Assembly: GCF_036023875.1 (NCBI RefSeq)
Contig: NZ_CP107931.1
Location: 4,774,001-4,838,000 of the forward strand
Reading direction: 5' to 3'
Source of the DNA: Mycobacterium sp. NBC_00419
Lineage (GTDB): Bacteria; Actinomycetota; Actinomycetes; Mycobacteriales; Mycobacteriaceae
DNA: 64,000 nucleotides
Below the pieces are notes generated by a model. That model was not told the origin of the DNA. It worked only from the letters and a program-made list of their open reading frames with translations, and searched no databases. This document shows positions 8,676 through 17,922 of this stretch, piece after piece. Both the position numbers and the translations under genes were made by a program. How positions within the stretch are numbered: the stretch's first letter is position 1; every line of letters begins with the position of its first letter.

Positions 8676-9806
8676 ATGACTCCGACGCTGCGCGATATCG
8701 CGCGCTGGAGTATCAAGCCGGCGAGACACGTCGACACCGCGACCACTCCGAAGGTCAACGTGCTGCGCGGTCTCGCGGCACGGGCCACCACACCGCTGCT
8801 GCCCGACGACTACCTCAAACTGGTCAATCCGTTGTGGACGGCGCGGGAGCTTCGCGGCCAGATCGTCGACGTCCGCCCCGAGACGGCCGACTCGGCCACC
8901 GTCACCATCAAACCGGGCTGGGGGTTCTCCGGTGACTACCGCCCCGGACAGTACGTCGGGATCGGGTTGCGGCTCGAGGGCAGATGGCACTGGCGGTCGT
9001 ACTCGCTGACCTCGATTCCCCGGCGCCGGGACAAGAACATCACCATCACCGTGAAGGCCACGCCCGAGGGCTTCCTGTCCACGCATCTGGTCAACGGGGT
9101 CAAGCCCGGCACGGTCGTTCGGCTTGCCGCCCCGCGGGGCGGCTTCGCGCTGCCCGATCCGCCACCGGGCAAGATCCTGTTCGTCAGCGCCGGCAGCGGT
9201 ATCACGCCGCTGATGGCGATGCTGCGCTCGCTGACCGCTCGCGGGCAGAGCGCCGACATCGTGCACCTGCACTCCGCGCCGTCAGCCGACGCGGTCATCT
9301 TCCACGACGAGTTGCGCGAACTGGAGGCCGCGCAGGCCGGCTACCGCCTGCACCTTCAACTCACCCGGCAGGACGGCAAACTCGACTTCGGCCACCTCGA
9401 CGAGCTGGTGCCGGACTGGTCGGAGCGGCCGACGTGGGCGTGCGGACCCGCCGCCATGCTCGATGCGGTGCAGGCCGTCTGGGACGGCGCCGGCCGCTCC
9501 GACGAACTGCACGTGGAGCGCTTCACCATCGCCCGTACCGACAAGGGTGGGGAAGGCGGGACCGTCACCTTCGCCATCTCCGACAAGAGCATCGAGATCG
9601 ACGGCGCCACATCACTTTTGGAAGCCGGCGAAAAGGTCGGCATCCAGATGCCGTTCGGCTGCCGGATGGGCATTTGCCAAACCTGCGTGCTGCCACTGGA
9701 GGACGGACATGTCCGGGACTTCCGCTCCGGTGCCGAGCACGGGGCGGGGGATCGCATCAACACCTGCGTGTCGACCGCGTCCGGCGACTGCACGCTGAAA
9801 ATCTGA
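8676..9806 (+). CDS. Ferredoxin-NADP-type oxidoreductase, electron donor to the desaturase
   Basis: A 376-residue flavoprotein with three parts: an FAD-binding barrel (RSYSLTS near residue 110), an NAD(P) domain ([12 protein letters not shown], then [10 protein letters not shown]), and a C-terminal plant-type [2Fe-2S] ferredoxin domain with C329-x4-C334-x2-C337 and C364. Together these pass electrons from NADPH to an oxygenase or desaturase. It closely resembles M. tuberculosis Rv3230c, the partner of stearoyl-CoA desaturase DesA3, and the next gene here is a desaturase 11 bases downstream. The ATG at 8676 precedes the conserved N-terminus [10 protein letters not shown]. Confidence 0.93.
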   Translation: MTPTLRDIARWSIKPARHVDTATTPKVNVLRGLAARATTPLLPDDYLKLVNPLWTARELRGQIVDVRPETADSATVTIKPGWGFSGDYRPGQYVGIGLRLEGRWHWRSYSLTSIPRRRDKNITITVKATPEGFLSTHLVNGVKPGTVVRLAAPRGGFALPDPPPGKILFVSAGSGITPLMAMLRSLTARGQSADIVHLHSAPSADAVIFHDELRELEAAQAGYRLHLQLTRQDGKLDFGHLDELVPDWSERPTWACGPAAMLDAVQAVWDGAGRSDELHVERFTIARTDKGGEGGTVTFAISDKSIEIDGATSLLEAGEKVGIQMPFGCRMGICQTCVLPLEDGHVRDFRSGAEHGAGDRINTCVSTASGDCTLKI

Positions 9807-9817
9807 GGGGAGACGTC

Positions 9818-11050
9818 GTGGCCATCACCGACATCAAGCAGTACGCACACCTGACGCCGGACGACGTCGAGTCGCTCGCACGCGAGCTGGATGCCATCCG
9901 GACCGACATCGAGGAATCCCGGGGTGAGCGCGACGCCCGCTACATCCGCCGGTCCATCCAGTTGCAGCGGGCGCTGGCGGCCGGCGGCAGAGCCGTCCTG
10001 TTCGCCAGCCACAAGAAGCTGGCGTGGGGAATCGGGACGGCGATGCTGGCGACAGCCAAGATCATCGAGAACATGGAACTGGGACACAACATCATTCACG
10101 GGCAGTGGGATTGGATGAACGACCCCGAGATCCACTCCACCGAATGGGAATGGGACACCACCTCGCCCAGCGTGCACTGGAAGAAGTCGCACAACTTCAT
10201 CCACCACAAGTACACCAACGTCGTCGGCCTCGACGACGACATCGGCTACGGCATCATGCGGTTGACCCGCGATCAGCACTGGGAACGCTGGATGATCGGC
10301 AACCCCGTCTACAACCTGCTGCTCGGCACGCTGTTCGAGTGGGGGGTGGCCGCGCACGGATTGGAGACCACCAAGTACCGCAAGGGTGAGAAGTCGTTGG
10401 CCGAGGTCCGCAAGGATCTGCGCATCATCGGCAAGAAGGTCGGCAAGCAGGTCGGCAAGGACTACCTGGTGTTCCCGGCGCTGACGCGGCGCAACTGGAA
10501 GCACACGCTGCGCGCCAATGCGGTTGCGAACCTGATCCGCAACTACTGGTCCTACATGGTGATCTTCTGCGGTCACTTCCCCGACGGTGCGGAGAAGTTC
10601 ACCCGACAGGAGTTCGAGAACGAGTCCCAGGCGGAGTGGTACCTGCGACAGATGTTGGCCTCAGCCAACTTTCATGCCGGCCCGGTGATGGCGTTCATGA
10701 GCGGTAACCTGTGCTACCAGATCGAGCACCACCTGTTCCCCGACCTGCCCAGCAACCGTTACGCCGAGATCAGCGAACGCGTACGGGCCCTGTGTGACAA
10801 GTACGACCTGCCGTACACGACTGGCTCTTTGGGCCGCCAGTATCTGCAGTCGTTCTGGACCATCGCCAAGCTTGCGCTGCCGGACAAGCTGCTCAAGGCC
10901 ACCTCCGACGACGCCCCCGAGACGAATTCCGAACTCAAGTTCCGGATCCGGGCCGGGATGCGGGAGAGCTTCGGAGTCGACGCCGCGACCGGCAGGCGAC
11001 GCGGCCTGCGCACCGCGATCCGCGAGATCGAGACCGGAGCGATGGCCTAG
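9818..11050 (+). CDS. desA3: Acyl-CoA delta-9 desaturase, DesA3-type
   Basis: A 410-residue membrane di-iron desaturase. The three histidine boxes are present: H90-NII-H94, H125-NFI-H129-H130, and QIE-H304-H305. Hydrophobic stretches lie between them. It inserts a double bond in stearoyl/palmitoyl-CoA to make oleate-type lipids, using electrons from the reductase encoded just upstream. The GTG at 9818 is preceded by an AGGGGAGA ribosome-binding site inside the 11-bp gap, so this start is preferred although the frame is open far upstream. It likely forms a two-gene operon with the reductase, as in the Rv3230c-Rv3229c pair. Confidence 0.92.
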   Translation: MAITDIKQYAHLTPDDVESLARELDAIRTDIEESRGERDARYIRRSIQLQRALAAGGRAVLFASHKKLAWGIGTAMLATAKIIENMELGHNIIHGQWDWMNDPEIHSTEWEWDTTSPSVHWKKSHNFIHHKYTNVVGLDDDIGYGIMRLTRDQHWERWMIGNPVYNLLLGTLFEWGVAAHGLETTKYRKGEKSLAEVRKDLRIIGKKVGKQVGKDYLVFPALTRRNWKHTLRANAVANLIRNYWSYMVIFCGHFPDGAEKFTRQEFENESQAEWYLRQMLASANFHAGPVMAFMSGNLCYQIEHHLFPDLPSNRYAEISERVRALCDKYDLPYTTGSLGRQYLQSFWTIAKLALPDKLLKATSDDAPETNSELKFRIRAGMRESFGVDAATGRRRGLRTAIREIETGAMA

Positions 11051-11076
11051 GCCCGGCGTGGCTGCCCGACATAAAC

Positions 11077-11130
11077 CGCGCCCCTCGGCCTGGTGGCACG
11101 AGGGGCGCGGGGCCCGCCTCACGGCGGGCC
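11077..11130. terminator. Double hairpin between convergent genes
   Basis: Two stem-loops follow each other. CCGCGCCCCTCG (11077-11088) pairs perfectly with 11099-11110 across a 10-base loop. GGCCCGCC (11111-11118) pairs perfectly with 11123-11130 across TCAC. They sit between the ends of the desaturase (+) and permease (-) genes. There is no U-tract, as is usual for mycobacterial terminators. It probably works in both directions. Confidence 0.7.
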
Positions 11131-11151
11131 TGGAAATGACGTCTCCTTGTT

Positions 11152-12723
11152 CTAGGAAACCCCCTCCAGTTCCTCGCCGGTGATATCCACCTGCTTGATC
11201 GGTCCGGTGAACCAGTTCTTCACCGAGGCGTGCCAGTAGATCCACAGCAGGATCAGTACGCCGCCGACCAACAGCGGGGTGTAGTTGACGAACTTCCATT
11301 CGAAGCTGGGGTCCCACGGCGCTCCGCCGATTGAGGTGGGGAACATCGCGATGATCGAGGTGACGACGATCTCGATCAGTGCCAACGGCGCCATCCACTT
11401 GTGGTGGCCGCGCAGGTTCCACTTGCCCAGCGGGAACGAATCGCCGGCCTTCCAGCGGTAGTAGATCGGCACCGCGAAGCACAGGTACAGACCCACCACG
11501 CCGATGGAGACGACCGCGAAGAACGCGATCGGCACCGGAGCGCCGTTGATGTCCACCTCGACCAGCGCGGGCAGGGTGATGATCGCCGCGATCGCCGCGG
11601 TGACGATGACGGCGTTGGCCGGCACCCGCTTGGCGTTGACCTTCGACCACAGCTGGTGGCCGGGCACCGCGCGGTCGCGGCTGAAGGCGAACAGCATGCG
11701 CGAGGAACTGGTCTGGCACGCGGTGGTGCAGAACAGCTGGCCGGCCGTCGAGATCAACAGCACCACCGCCACCCACTTGGAGTCCATCGCCTGGGCGAAG
11801 ATCGTCGCGACAGCACCGCCGCCCTTCGTCACGCCGTCGACATCCTGCACGGCGAACAGGAAGGTCAGCAGCAGGATCCAGCCGCCGATCGCCGAGTAGA
11901 AGATCGACCGCCAGATTCCCTTGGCGGCACCGTCGGCCGCGCTCTTGGTCTCCTCGGACAGGTGCGCCGAGGCGTCATAGCCGGTGATCGTGTACTGGGT
12001 CAGGATCGCCGACATCGGCAGGACGAACAGCAGGAAGCCGAAGCCGGCGTTCGATCCGCCGAAGAAGCCGGTGTTGTTGACCGTGGTGGCGAACACCGTG
12101 GAGAAGCTGGCGTGCTGCTCGGGGATCGCCCACAGGATCACGATGACGGCGGCCGCACCGATGACATGCCACCACACCGAGATGTTGTTGATGACCGCCA
12201 GCAGGTGGCTGGAGAAGATGTTGATGACGGCGACGGCCACCAGGATCACCAGGAAGATGATGAAGGTGCGCTGCAGGCTGTAGCCGGCAAGCCAGGTTTC
12301 GCTGAACGTGCCCAGCGTGAGGTCCAGGAAGGTCGCCGACCCGTAGGCCACCGAGGCCAGGATGGCGATCAGACCGACCAGGTTCAGCCAGCCGGTGTAG
12401 TACCCGGCCTTGGGGCCGCCGAGTTTGGCTGCCCACCAATAGATTCCGCCGGAGGTCGGGAACGCAGACACCAGCTCGGACATACACAACCCGATGAACA
12501 GGATGAAGACCGAGATGATCGGCCAGCCCCAGGCGATGGCCGCCGGACCGCCGTTGTTCCAGCCGAGGCCGAACGAGGTGAAGCAGCCCGCCAGGATCGA
12601 GATGATCGAGAACGAGATGGCGAAGTTGGAAAATCCGGACCAGGAGCGATGCAGTTCCTGGGAGTAACCAAGGCTGGCGAGGTGTCGTTCGTCCTCGTCG
12701 AGTATTTCGTGACCCTCTGGCAC
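11152..12723 (-). CDS. APC-family amino acid/amine permease
   Basis: A 523-residue integral membrane protein with about 12 hydrophobic helices. The first helix has FAISFSIISILAGCFTSFG and the second GPAAIAWGWPIISVFILFIG, the pattern of the amino acid/choline transporter branch (GabP/BAT1-like) of the APC superfamily. Further support is the FPTSGGIYWW segment and the TGYDASAHLSEET loop. It faces glnA4 across a 194-bp divergent promoter region, so it probably imports the amine or amino acid that the glnA4-aldC genes catabolise. The substrate (GABA, putrescine, ethanolamine or similar) cannot be read from the sequence. The ATG at 12723 gives a soluble N-terminus of normal length. Confidence 0.88.
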   Translation of the reverse strand: MPEGHEILDEDERHLASLGYSQELHRSWSGFSNFAISFSIISILAGCFTSFGLGWNNGGPAAIAWGWPIISVFILFIGLCMSELVSAFPTSGGIYWWAAKLGGPKAGYYTGWLNLVGLIAILASVAYGSATFLDLTLGTFSETWLAGYSLQRTFIIFLVILVAVAVINIFSSHLLAVINNISVWWHVIGAAAVIVILWAIPEQHASFSTVFATTVNNTGFFGGSNAGFGFLLFVLPMSAILTQYTITGYDASAHLSEETKSAADGAAKGIWRSIFYSAIGGWILLLTFLFAVQDVDGVTKGGGAVATIFAQAMDSKWVAVVLLISTAGQLFCTTACQTSSSRMLFAFSRDRAVPGHQLWSKVNAKRVPANAVIVTAAIAAIITLPALVEVDINGAPVPIAFFAVVSIGVVGLYLCFAVPIYYRWKAGDSFPLGKWNLRGHHKWMAPLALIEIVVTSIIAMFPTSIGGAPWDPSFEWKFVNYTPLLVGGVLILLWIYWHASVKNWFTGPIKQVDITGEELEGVS

Positions 12724-12917
12724 AGCGCTTCTCCTTCTGGGCGTGGTGGCAGGGAGGCGTCGACCGGCGCGCTCTAATTGGGCAGAATAGAGTGCTATTG
12801 GTCTGGTGTCCTACCTTTGGAGTGACAGTCATGTAAATCTGAAGGCAGAGGTCGCCGATGCGGCGGGCTCCAATGGTTGACTTTCCGTCGAATCATTCCT
12901 GCGATGAAGGGACGCTC

Positions 12918-14300
12918 GTGACGCATGGTGGTGGTGCCCGTCGGTCCGGGCTGTTGACTGCGGCCGAGCTGGATCAGCTGGTGGCGGCCGGTGAGATCGA
13001 CACCGTGATCGTTGCCTTCGCCGATATGCAGGGCCGGCTGACCGGCAAGCGGGTGGCGGCCCGACTGTTCGTCGAGGAGGTCGCCGCCCACGGCGCCGAA
13101 TGCTGCAACTACCTGCTGGCCGTCGACGTCGACATGAACACCGTCGACGGCTACGCGATGTCGAGCTGGGAATCCGGCTACGGCGACATGGTGATGAGCC
13201 CCGACTTCGACACACTGCGGCTGCTGCCGTGGCTGCCGGGGACCGCACTGGTGATGGCCGACCTGTCGTTCGTCGGTGGCGCGCCGGTGCATCCGGCACC
13301 GCGCAGCATCCTGCGCACCCAGCTCGACCGGCTGGCCGAGCGCGGTCTGGAGGCCTTTGTCGGCACCGAACTGGAATTCATGGTGTTCGACGACACCTAC
13401 CGCGACGCCTGGGCCGCCGGCTACCGCGGACTGAAGAAGTCCACCGACTACAACGTCGACTACGCCATCCACGCCTCCACCCGGATGGAGCCGCTGCTGC
13501 GCGATATCCGCGTCGGCATGGACGGTGCGGGCATGTACTGCGAAGGCGTCAAGGGGGAGTGCAACTTCGGTCAGCAGGAGATCGCGTTCCGCTACGACAG
13601 CGCACTGGTCACCTGTGACAACCACACCATCTACAAAAACGGCGCCAAAGAGATCGCCGACCAGCACGGCAAGGCCCTGACCTTCATGGCCAAGTTCGAC
13701 GAGCGCGAAGGCAACAGCTGTCACATCCACATCTCGCTGCGCGGCGCCGACGGCAGCCCGGTGTTCGCCGATTCCGATGAGCCGCTGGGGATGTCGGCGA
13801 TGTTCCGCAGCTTCATCGCCGGCCAGATCGCCACACTGCGCGAGCTGACCCTGTTCTACGCGCCGAACATCAACTCCTACAAGCGTTTTGTCGAGGGCAG
13901 TTTCGCCCCGACCGCGATCGCGTGGGGCCTGGACAACCGCACCTGCGCCTTGCGGGTGGTGGGGCAGGGGCATTCCATGCGAATGGAGTGTCGTGCCCCC
14001 GGTGGTGACGTCAACCAGTACCTGGCCGTCGCCGCGCTGGTGGCCGGCGGTCTGTACGGCATCGACAACGGGTTGGAACTGCCGGATGCATGCGTGGGCA
14101 ACGCCTATACCAGTGGCGCGCAGAAACTTCCGACCACGCTGGCCGAGGCCGCTGAACTCTTCGAAGGCTCCGCGGTGGCGCGCGAGGCATTCGGCGACGA
14201 GGTCGTCGAGCACTACCTCAACAACGCCCGCGTCGAGCTGGCGGCGTTCAACTCCGCGGTGACCGACTGGGAGAGGGTGCGCGGCTTTGAGCGACTCTAA
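12918..14300 (+). CDS. glnA4: Glutamine-synthetase-like gamma-glutamyl-amine ligase
   Basis: A 460-residue member of the GlnA family closest to mycobacterial GlnA4 (Rv2860c). It shows GTELEFMVFD, the KGECNFGQQEI strand, the NSCHIHISL ATP-binding segment and the CRAPGGDVNQYLA stretch. GlnA3/GlnA4 of Streptomyces glutamylate polyamines or ethanolamine instead of ammonia, and the downstream gamma-glutamyl hydrolase and aldehyde dehydrogenase fit that. The GTG at 12918 is preferred because AAGGGA lies 5 bases upstream and the resulting length matches the family. An in-frame ATG at 12858 would add 20 poorly conserved residues. Its stop overlaps the next gene by 14 bases. Confidence 0.88.
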   Translation: MTHGGGARRSGLLTAAELDQLVAAGEIDTVIVAFADMQGRLTGKRVAARLFVEEVAAHGAECCNYLLAVDVDMNTVDGYAMSSWESGYGDMVMSPDFDTLRLLPWLPGTALVMADLSFVGGAPVHPAPRSILRTQLDRLAERGLEAFVGTELEFMVFDDTYRDAWAAGYRGLKKSTDYNVDYAIHASTRMEPLLRDIRVGMDGAGMYCEGVKGECNFGQQEIAFRYDSALVTCDNHTIYKNGAKEIADQHGKALTFMAKFDEREGNSCHIHISLRGADGSPVFADSDEPLGMSAMFRSFIAGQIATLRELTLFYAPNINSYKRFVEGSFAPTAIAWGLDNRTCALRVVGQGHSMRMECRAPGGDVNQYLAVAALVAGGLYGIDNGLELPDACVGNAYTSGAQKLPTTLAEAAELFEGSAVAREAFGDEVVEHYLNNARVELAAFNSAVTDWERVRGFERL

Positions 14301-15036
14301 TGGGATTGCCCGTCCCGTTGTCGGCCTGACCACCTATCTCCAACAGGCGCAGACCGGCGTGTGGGATGTGCACGCCAGTTTCCTGCCGGGCATCTACATC
14401 GAGGGCGTCACGCTGGCAGGCGGTGTCGCCGCGTTGCTGCCGCCCCAGCCTGTCGACGCCGAGATCGCGCAGCGCGTGCTGGACCGCATCGACGGCCTGA
14501 TCATCACCGGTGGCAAAGATGTCGACCCCGGCGCATACGGCCACGACCCGCATCCGAGCACCGACGAGCCCGCCCGTGACCGCGACGCCTGGGAGTTCGC
14601 GCTGATCGACGCTGCGCTGCGCCGGCGGATGCCGGTGCTCGGCATCTGCCGCGGCGCCCAGGTGCTCAACGTCGCCCTCGGCGGCACGCTGCATCAGCAT
14701 CTGCCTGACCTCCTCGGGCATACCCGCCATCAGCAGGGCAATGCGGTGTTCTCCACGTCGACGGTGCGCACCGTCGAGGGTAGTAAGCTCGCCGCGCTGA
14801 TCGGGGAGACCTCCGACGCGCAGTGCTATCACCATCAGGCCATCGACCGCCTCGGCGAGGGACTGGTGGTGAGCGCCCGGGACACCGACGGCGTGATCGA
14901 GGCGGTCGAGATGCCCGGCCACGACTTCGTTCTCGCGGTGCAGTGGCATCCCGAAGAGACGCTGGACGACCTGCGGGTGTTCGCCGGACTGGTGGACGCC
15001 GCGCGGGTGTATACGACCGAAAGGGCTGACCTGTGA
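14287..15036 (+). CDS. Gamma-glutamyl-amine/GABA hydrolase (PuuD-like class I glutamine amidotransferase)
   Basis: A 249-residue peptidase C26-type protein. The catalytic triad is visible: C121 in GICRGAQVLN, H221 and E223 in QWHPEE. The YHHQAIDRL segment is also typical of PuuD. In the Puu pathway this enzyme frees glutamate from a gamma-glutamylated acid. It corresponds to Rv2859c in the collinear M. tuberculosis cluster. The TTG at 14287 is used because it places the conserved PVVGLTTY strand near the N-terminus. The gene overlaps glnA4 by 14 bases and aldC by 4, which indicates one translationally coupled operon. Confidence 0.88.
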   Translation: MSDSNGIARPVVGLTTYLQQAQTGVWDVHASFLPGIYIEGVTLAGGVAALLPPQPVDAEIAQRVLDRIDGLIITGGKDVDPGAYGHDPHPSTDEPARDRDAWEFALIDAALRRRMPVLGICRGAQVLNVALGGTLHQHLPDLLGHTRHQQGNAVFSTSTVRTVEGSKLAALIGETSDAQCYHHQAIDRLGEGLVVSARDTDGVIEAVEMPGHDFVLAVQWHPEETLDDLRVFAGLVDAARVYTTERADL

Positions 15037-16397
15037 CCTCCACCGAGCTGATCAATCCCGCCACCGAGCAGGTGTTGCGCAGCGTCGAACTGACCGACGT
15101 CGCCGGTGTCGACGACGCCGTCGCGCGGGCCAAGGTCGCGCAGAAGGCCTGGGCGGCACAGGGGCCCGCCGAGCGCGCTGCCGCGCTGCGGTCCTTCGCC
15201 GCGGCCGTCGACGCACACGTCGGCGAACTCGCCGCCCTCGAGGTGGCCAACTCCGGGCACCCGATCGGCGCCGCGGAGTGGGAGGCCGGCCATGTGCGCG
15301 ACGTGCTGCAGTTCTACTCGGCGACACCGGAGCGGTTGTCCGGCAAGCAGATTCCGGTGGCCGGCGGCCTCGACGTCACGTTCAACGAGCCGATGGGCGT
15401 CATCGCTGTCATCACCCCGTGGAACTTTCCGATGCCGATCGCAGCGTGGGGGTTCGCCCCGGCGCTGGCGGCAGGCAACGCCGTGGTGCTCAAGCCCGCC
15501 GAATGGACGCCGCTGACCTCCATTCGCCTCGGCGAACTCGCACTCGAGGCCGGACTGCCCGAGGGCCTGTTCCAGGTGCTGCCGGGCAAGGGGTCGGTGG
15601 TGGGGGAGCGATTCATCAGCCACCCCGACATCCGCAAGATCGTCTTCACCGGCTCCACCGAGGTTGGCACCAAGGTGATGGCCGGCGCGGCCAGCCAGGT
15701 CAAACGGGTGACGCTCGAGCTCGGCGGCAAGAGCGCCAACATCGTCTTCGACGACTGCGACCTGCAGAAGGCCGCGGCCACCGCGCCGTACGGGGTATTC
15801 GATAACGCCGGCCAGGACTGCTGCGCGCGCAGCCGGATCCTGGTGCAGCGCAGCGTGTTCGACAAGTTCATGGAGATGCTGGAACCCGCCGTCAAGGGCC
15901 TGGTCGTCGGCGACCCGGCCGCCCGCGACACCGAGATGGGTCCGCTGGTGTCGCGCAAGCACTTCGAGTCGGTGGCCGCCTATGTGCCCGACGACGCCCC
16001 GGTGGCGTTCCGCGGCTCGGCACCGAGTGGCCCCGGGTACTGGTTCCCGCCGACCGTGCTCACCCCGGCGCGCACCGACCGCACCGTGACCGAGGAGATC
16101 TTCGGCCCGGTCGTCACGGTGCTGCCGTTCGAGGACGAGGCCGACGCCATCGCGCTGGCCAACGACACCGAATACGGTCTGTCCGGCTCGATCTGGACCG
16201 ACAACCTGTCTCGGGCGCTGCGGGTGTCGCGCGCGGTGGAGGCAGGCAACCTCAGCGTGAACTCGCACTCATCGGTGCGGTACAACACCCCGTTCGGGGG
16301 GTTCAAGCAGTCCGGGCTGGGGCGCGAATTGGGCCCCGATGCACCCCTGCATTTCACGGAAACCAAGAATGTCTTCTTTGCGATCGGAGAGAACTAG
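15033..16397 (+). CDS. aldC: Aldehyde dehydrogenase
   Basis: A 454-residue NAD(P)-dependent aldehyde dehydrogenase. Catalytic residues are the thiol C263 in NAGQDC (C264 is adjacent), the general base E229 in ELGGKS, and the Asn of TPWNFPMP. It corresponds to M. tuberculosis AldC (Rv2858c). In this operon it most likely oxidises a gamma-glutamyl-aminoaldehyde, the PuuC step between amine oxidation and hydrolysis, although no amine oxidase is present here. The GTG start at 15033 overlaps the preceding stop (GTGA), and the next gene begins immediately after its stop. Confidence 0.92.
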   Translation: MTSTELINPATEQVLRSVELTDVAGVDDAVARAKVAQKAWAAQGPAERAAALRSFAAAVDAHVGELAALEVANSGHPIGAAEWEAGHVRDVLQFYSATPERLSGKQIPVAGGLDVTFNEPMGVIAVITPWNFPMPIAAWGFAPALAAGNAVVLKPAEWTPLTSIRLGELALEAGLPEGLFQVLPGKGSVVGERFISHPDIRKIVFTGSTEVGTKVMAGAASQVKRVTLELGGKSANIVFDDCDLQKAAATAPYGVFDNAGQDCCARSRILVQRSVFDKFMEMLEPAVKGLVVGDPAARDTEMGPLVSRKHFESVAAYVPDDAPVAFRGSAPSGPGYWFPPTVLTPARTDRTVTEEIFGPVVTVLPFEDEADAIALANDTEYGLSGSIWTDNLSRALRVSRAVEAGNLSVNSHSSVRYNTPFGGFKQSGLGRELGPDAPLHFTETKNVFFAIGEN

Positions 16398-17171
16398 ATG
16401 GACCTGACCCAACGTCTGGCCGGCAAGGTCGCCGTCGTCACGGGCGGCGCGAGCGGTATCGGCCTGGCAGCCGTCAAACGTCTGCGGGCCGAAGGCGCGA
16501 TCGTCGTCATCGGTGACGTGGACCCGACGACCGGCAAGTCCGTTGCCGACGACCTGAACGTCACATTCGTTCAGGTGGACGTCTCGGATCAGGTTGCGGT
16601 GGATCGCTTGTTCGACACCGCTTTCGAGACCCACGGTGGCGTCGACATCGCCTTCAACAACGCAGGTATCAGCCCGCCCGACGACGACCTCATCGAGAAC
16701 ACCGGCATCGACGCCTGGGACCGGGTTCAGGACGTCAACCTCAAGTCGGTCTTCTTCTGCTGCAAGGCGGCACTGCGGCACATGGTGCCCGCGCAGAAGG
16801 GGTCGATCATCAACACCGCGTCCTTCGTGGCGGTGATGGGGTCGGCGACCAGCCAGATCTCCTACACCGCGTCCAAGGGCGGCGTGCTGGCGATGTCGCG
16901 CGAGCTCGGAGTTCAATACGCGCGCCAGGGAATTCGGGTTAACGCGCTGTGCCCCGGGCCGGTCAACACCCCGCTGCTGCAGGAGTTGTTCGCCAAGGAT
17001 CCCGAGCGGGCGGCGCGCCGGCTGGTGCACGTGCCGATGGGCCGGTTCGCCGAGCCGGAGGAACTGGCCGCCGCGGTGGCGTTCCTGGCCAGTGACGACT
17101 CGTCGTTCATCACGGGGTCGACGTTCCTGGTCGACGGCGGCATCAGCGGCCACTACGTGACTCCGCTGTAG
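16398..17171 (+). CDS. Short-chain dehydrogenase/reductase
   Basis: A 257-residue classical SDR. The cofactor motif TGGASGIG lies near residues 14-21, NNAG follows near 90, and the catalytic Y156-x3-K160 is intact in YTASK. The C-terminal GSTFLVDGGISGHYV matches the usual substrate-loop end. It is the counterpart of Rv2857c. Its ATG directly abuts the aldC stop, so it is part of the same transcript, and it presumably handles an alcohol/ketone intermediate of the same pathway. The exact substrate is unknown. Confidence 0.88.
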   Translation: MDLTQRLAGKVAVVTGGASGIGLAAVKRLRAEGAIVVIGDVDPTTGKSVADDLNVTFVQVDVSDQVAVDRLFDTAFETHGGVDIAFNNAGISPPDDDLIENTGIDAWDRVQDVNLKSVFFCCKAALRHMVPAQKGSIINTASFVAVMGSATSQISYTASKGGVLAMSRELGVQYARQGIRVNALCPGPVNTPLLQELFAKDPERAARRLVHVPMGRFAEPEELAAAVAFLASDDSSFITGSTFLVDGGISGHYVTPL

Positions 17172-17179
17172 AGGCTGCG

Positions 17180-17914
17180 ATGTCGGCAGCGGCGGCGCCG
17201 GAACCGGATTCAGCAGTGGCTTCCGAGGCACTGCTGCGTCCGGTGCGCCCCGGAAACGCCTTCGAGGACACCGTCGCCCGACTGCTGCAGACCATCCGGC
17301 TCGGTGTGCTCGCGCCGGGGGATTCGCTGCCACCAGAGCGGGAGCTGGCCGCCAGACTCGGTGTCAGCCGCGACACGGTGCGCGAGGCGATCAAGTCGCT
17401 GGCCGACGCCGGGTATCTGGTGTCGCGCCGGGGCCGTTACGGCGGCACGTTCCTGGCCCAGGAGTTGCCCGCTCCGTCCGACGAAGCGGTGCGCGTCAAC
17501 CGGGCTGAACTCGACGACGCGATGCGGCTGCGCGAGATCCTGGAGGTCGGGGCCGCCCGGATGGCTGCCTCCCGCACCTTGACCGCCGCCGAACGAGAAG
17601 GCCTGTGGTCGCGTCTGGTCGACGTCCGCGACGCCACCCCCGAGGACTACCGCAGGCTGGACTCGCGGCTACACCTGGCCATCGCCGAGGCCGCCGGGGC
17701 GCCGTCGCTGGTGCCCATGGTGGCCGAGAACCGGATGCGGCTCAACGCGCTGCTCGACCAGATCCCGTTGTTGCGGCGCAACATCGTTCACTCCGACGAA
17801 CAGCACGAGGCGATCGTGATCGCGATCCTCGCCGGTGATGTCGGGGCCGCCGAATCGGCTATGCGGGCCCATGTCGCGGGCTCGGCCGCGCTGCTGCACG
17901 GCTTCCTGGACTGA
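17180..17914 (+). CDS. FadR-type GntR-family transcriptional regulator
   Basis: A 244-residue protein. The N-terminal winged helix-turn-helix spans about residues 28-95 (PGDSLPPERELAARLGVSRDTVREAIKSL, a GntR signature). It is followed by an all-helical FCD ligand-binding domain (MRLREILEVGAARMA; DSRLHLAIAEAAG; SDEQHEAIVIAILAGD). FCD regulators commonly bind metals together with organic acids. Lying 8 bases after the SDR gene, it is the likely repressor of the glnA4 operon and the divergent permease. The operator was not located with confidence. Confidence 0.88.
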   Translation: MSAAAAPEPDSAVASEALLRPVRPGNAFEDTVARLLQTIRLGVLAPGDSLPPERELAARLGVSRDTVREAIKSLADAGYLVSRRGRYGGTFLAQELPAPSDEAVRVNRAELDDAMRLREILEVGAARMAASRTLTAAEREGLWSRLVDVRDATPEDYRRLDSRLHLAIAEAAGAPSLVPMVAENRMRLNALLDQIPLLRRNIVHSDEQHEAIVIAILAGDVGAAESAMRAHVAGSAALLHGFLD

Positions 17915-17922
17915 GCCGAAGA

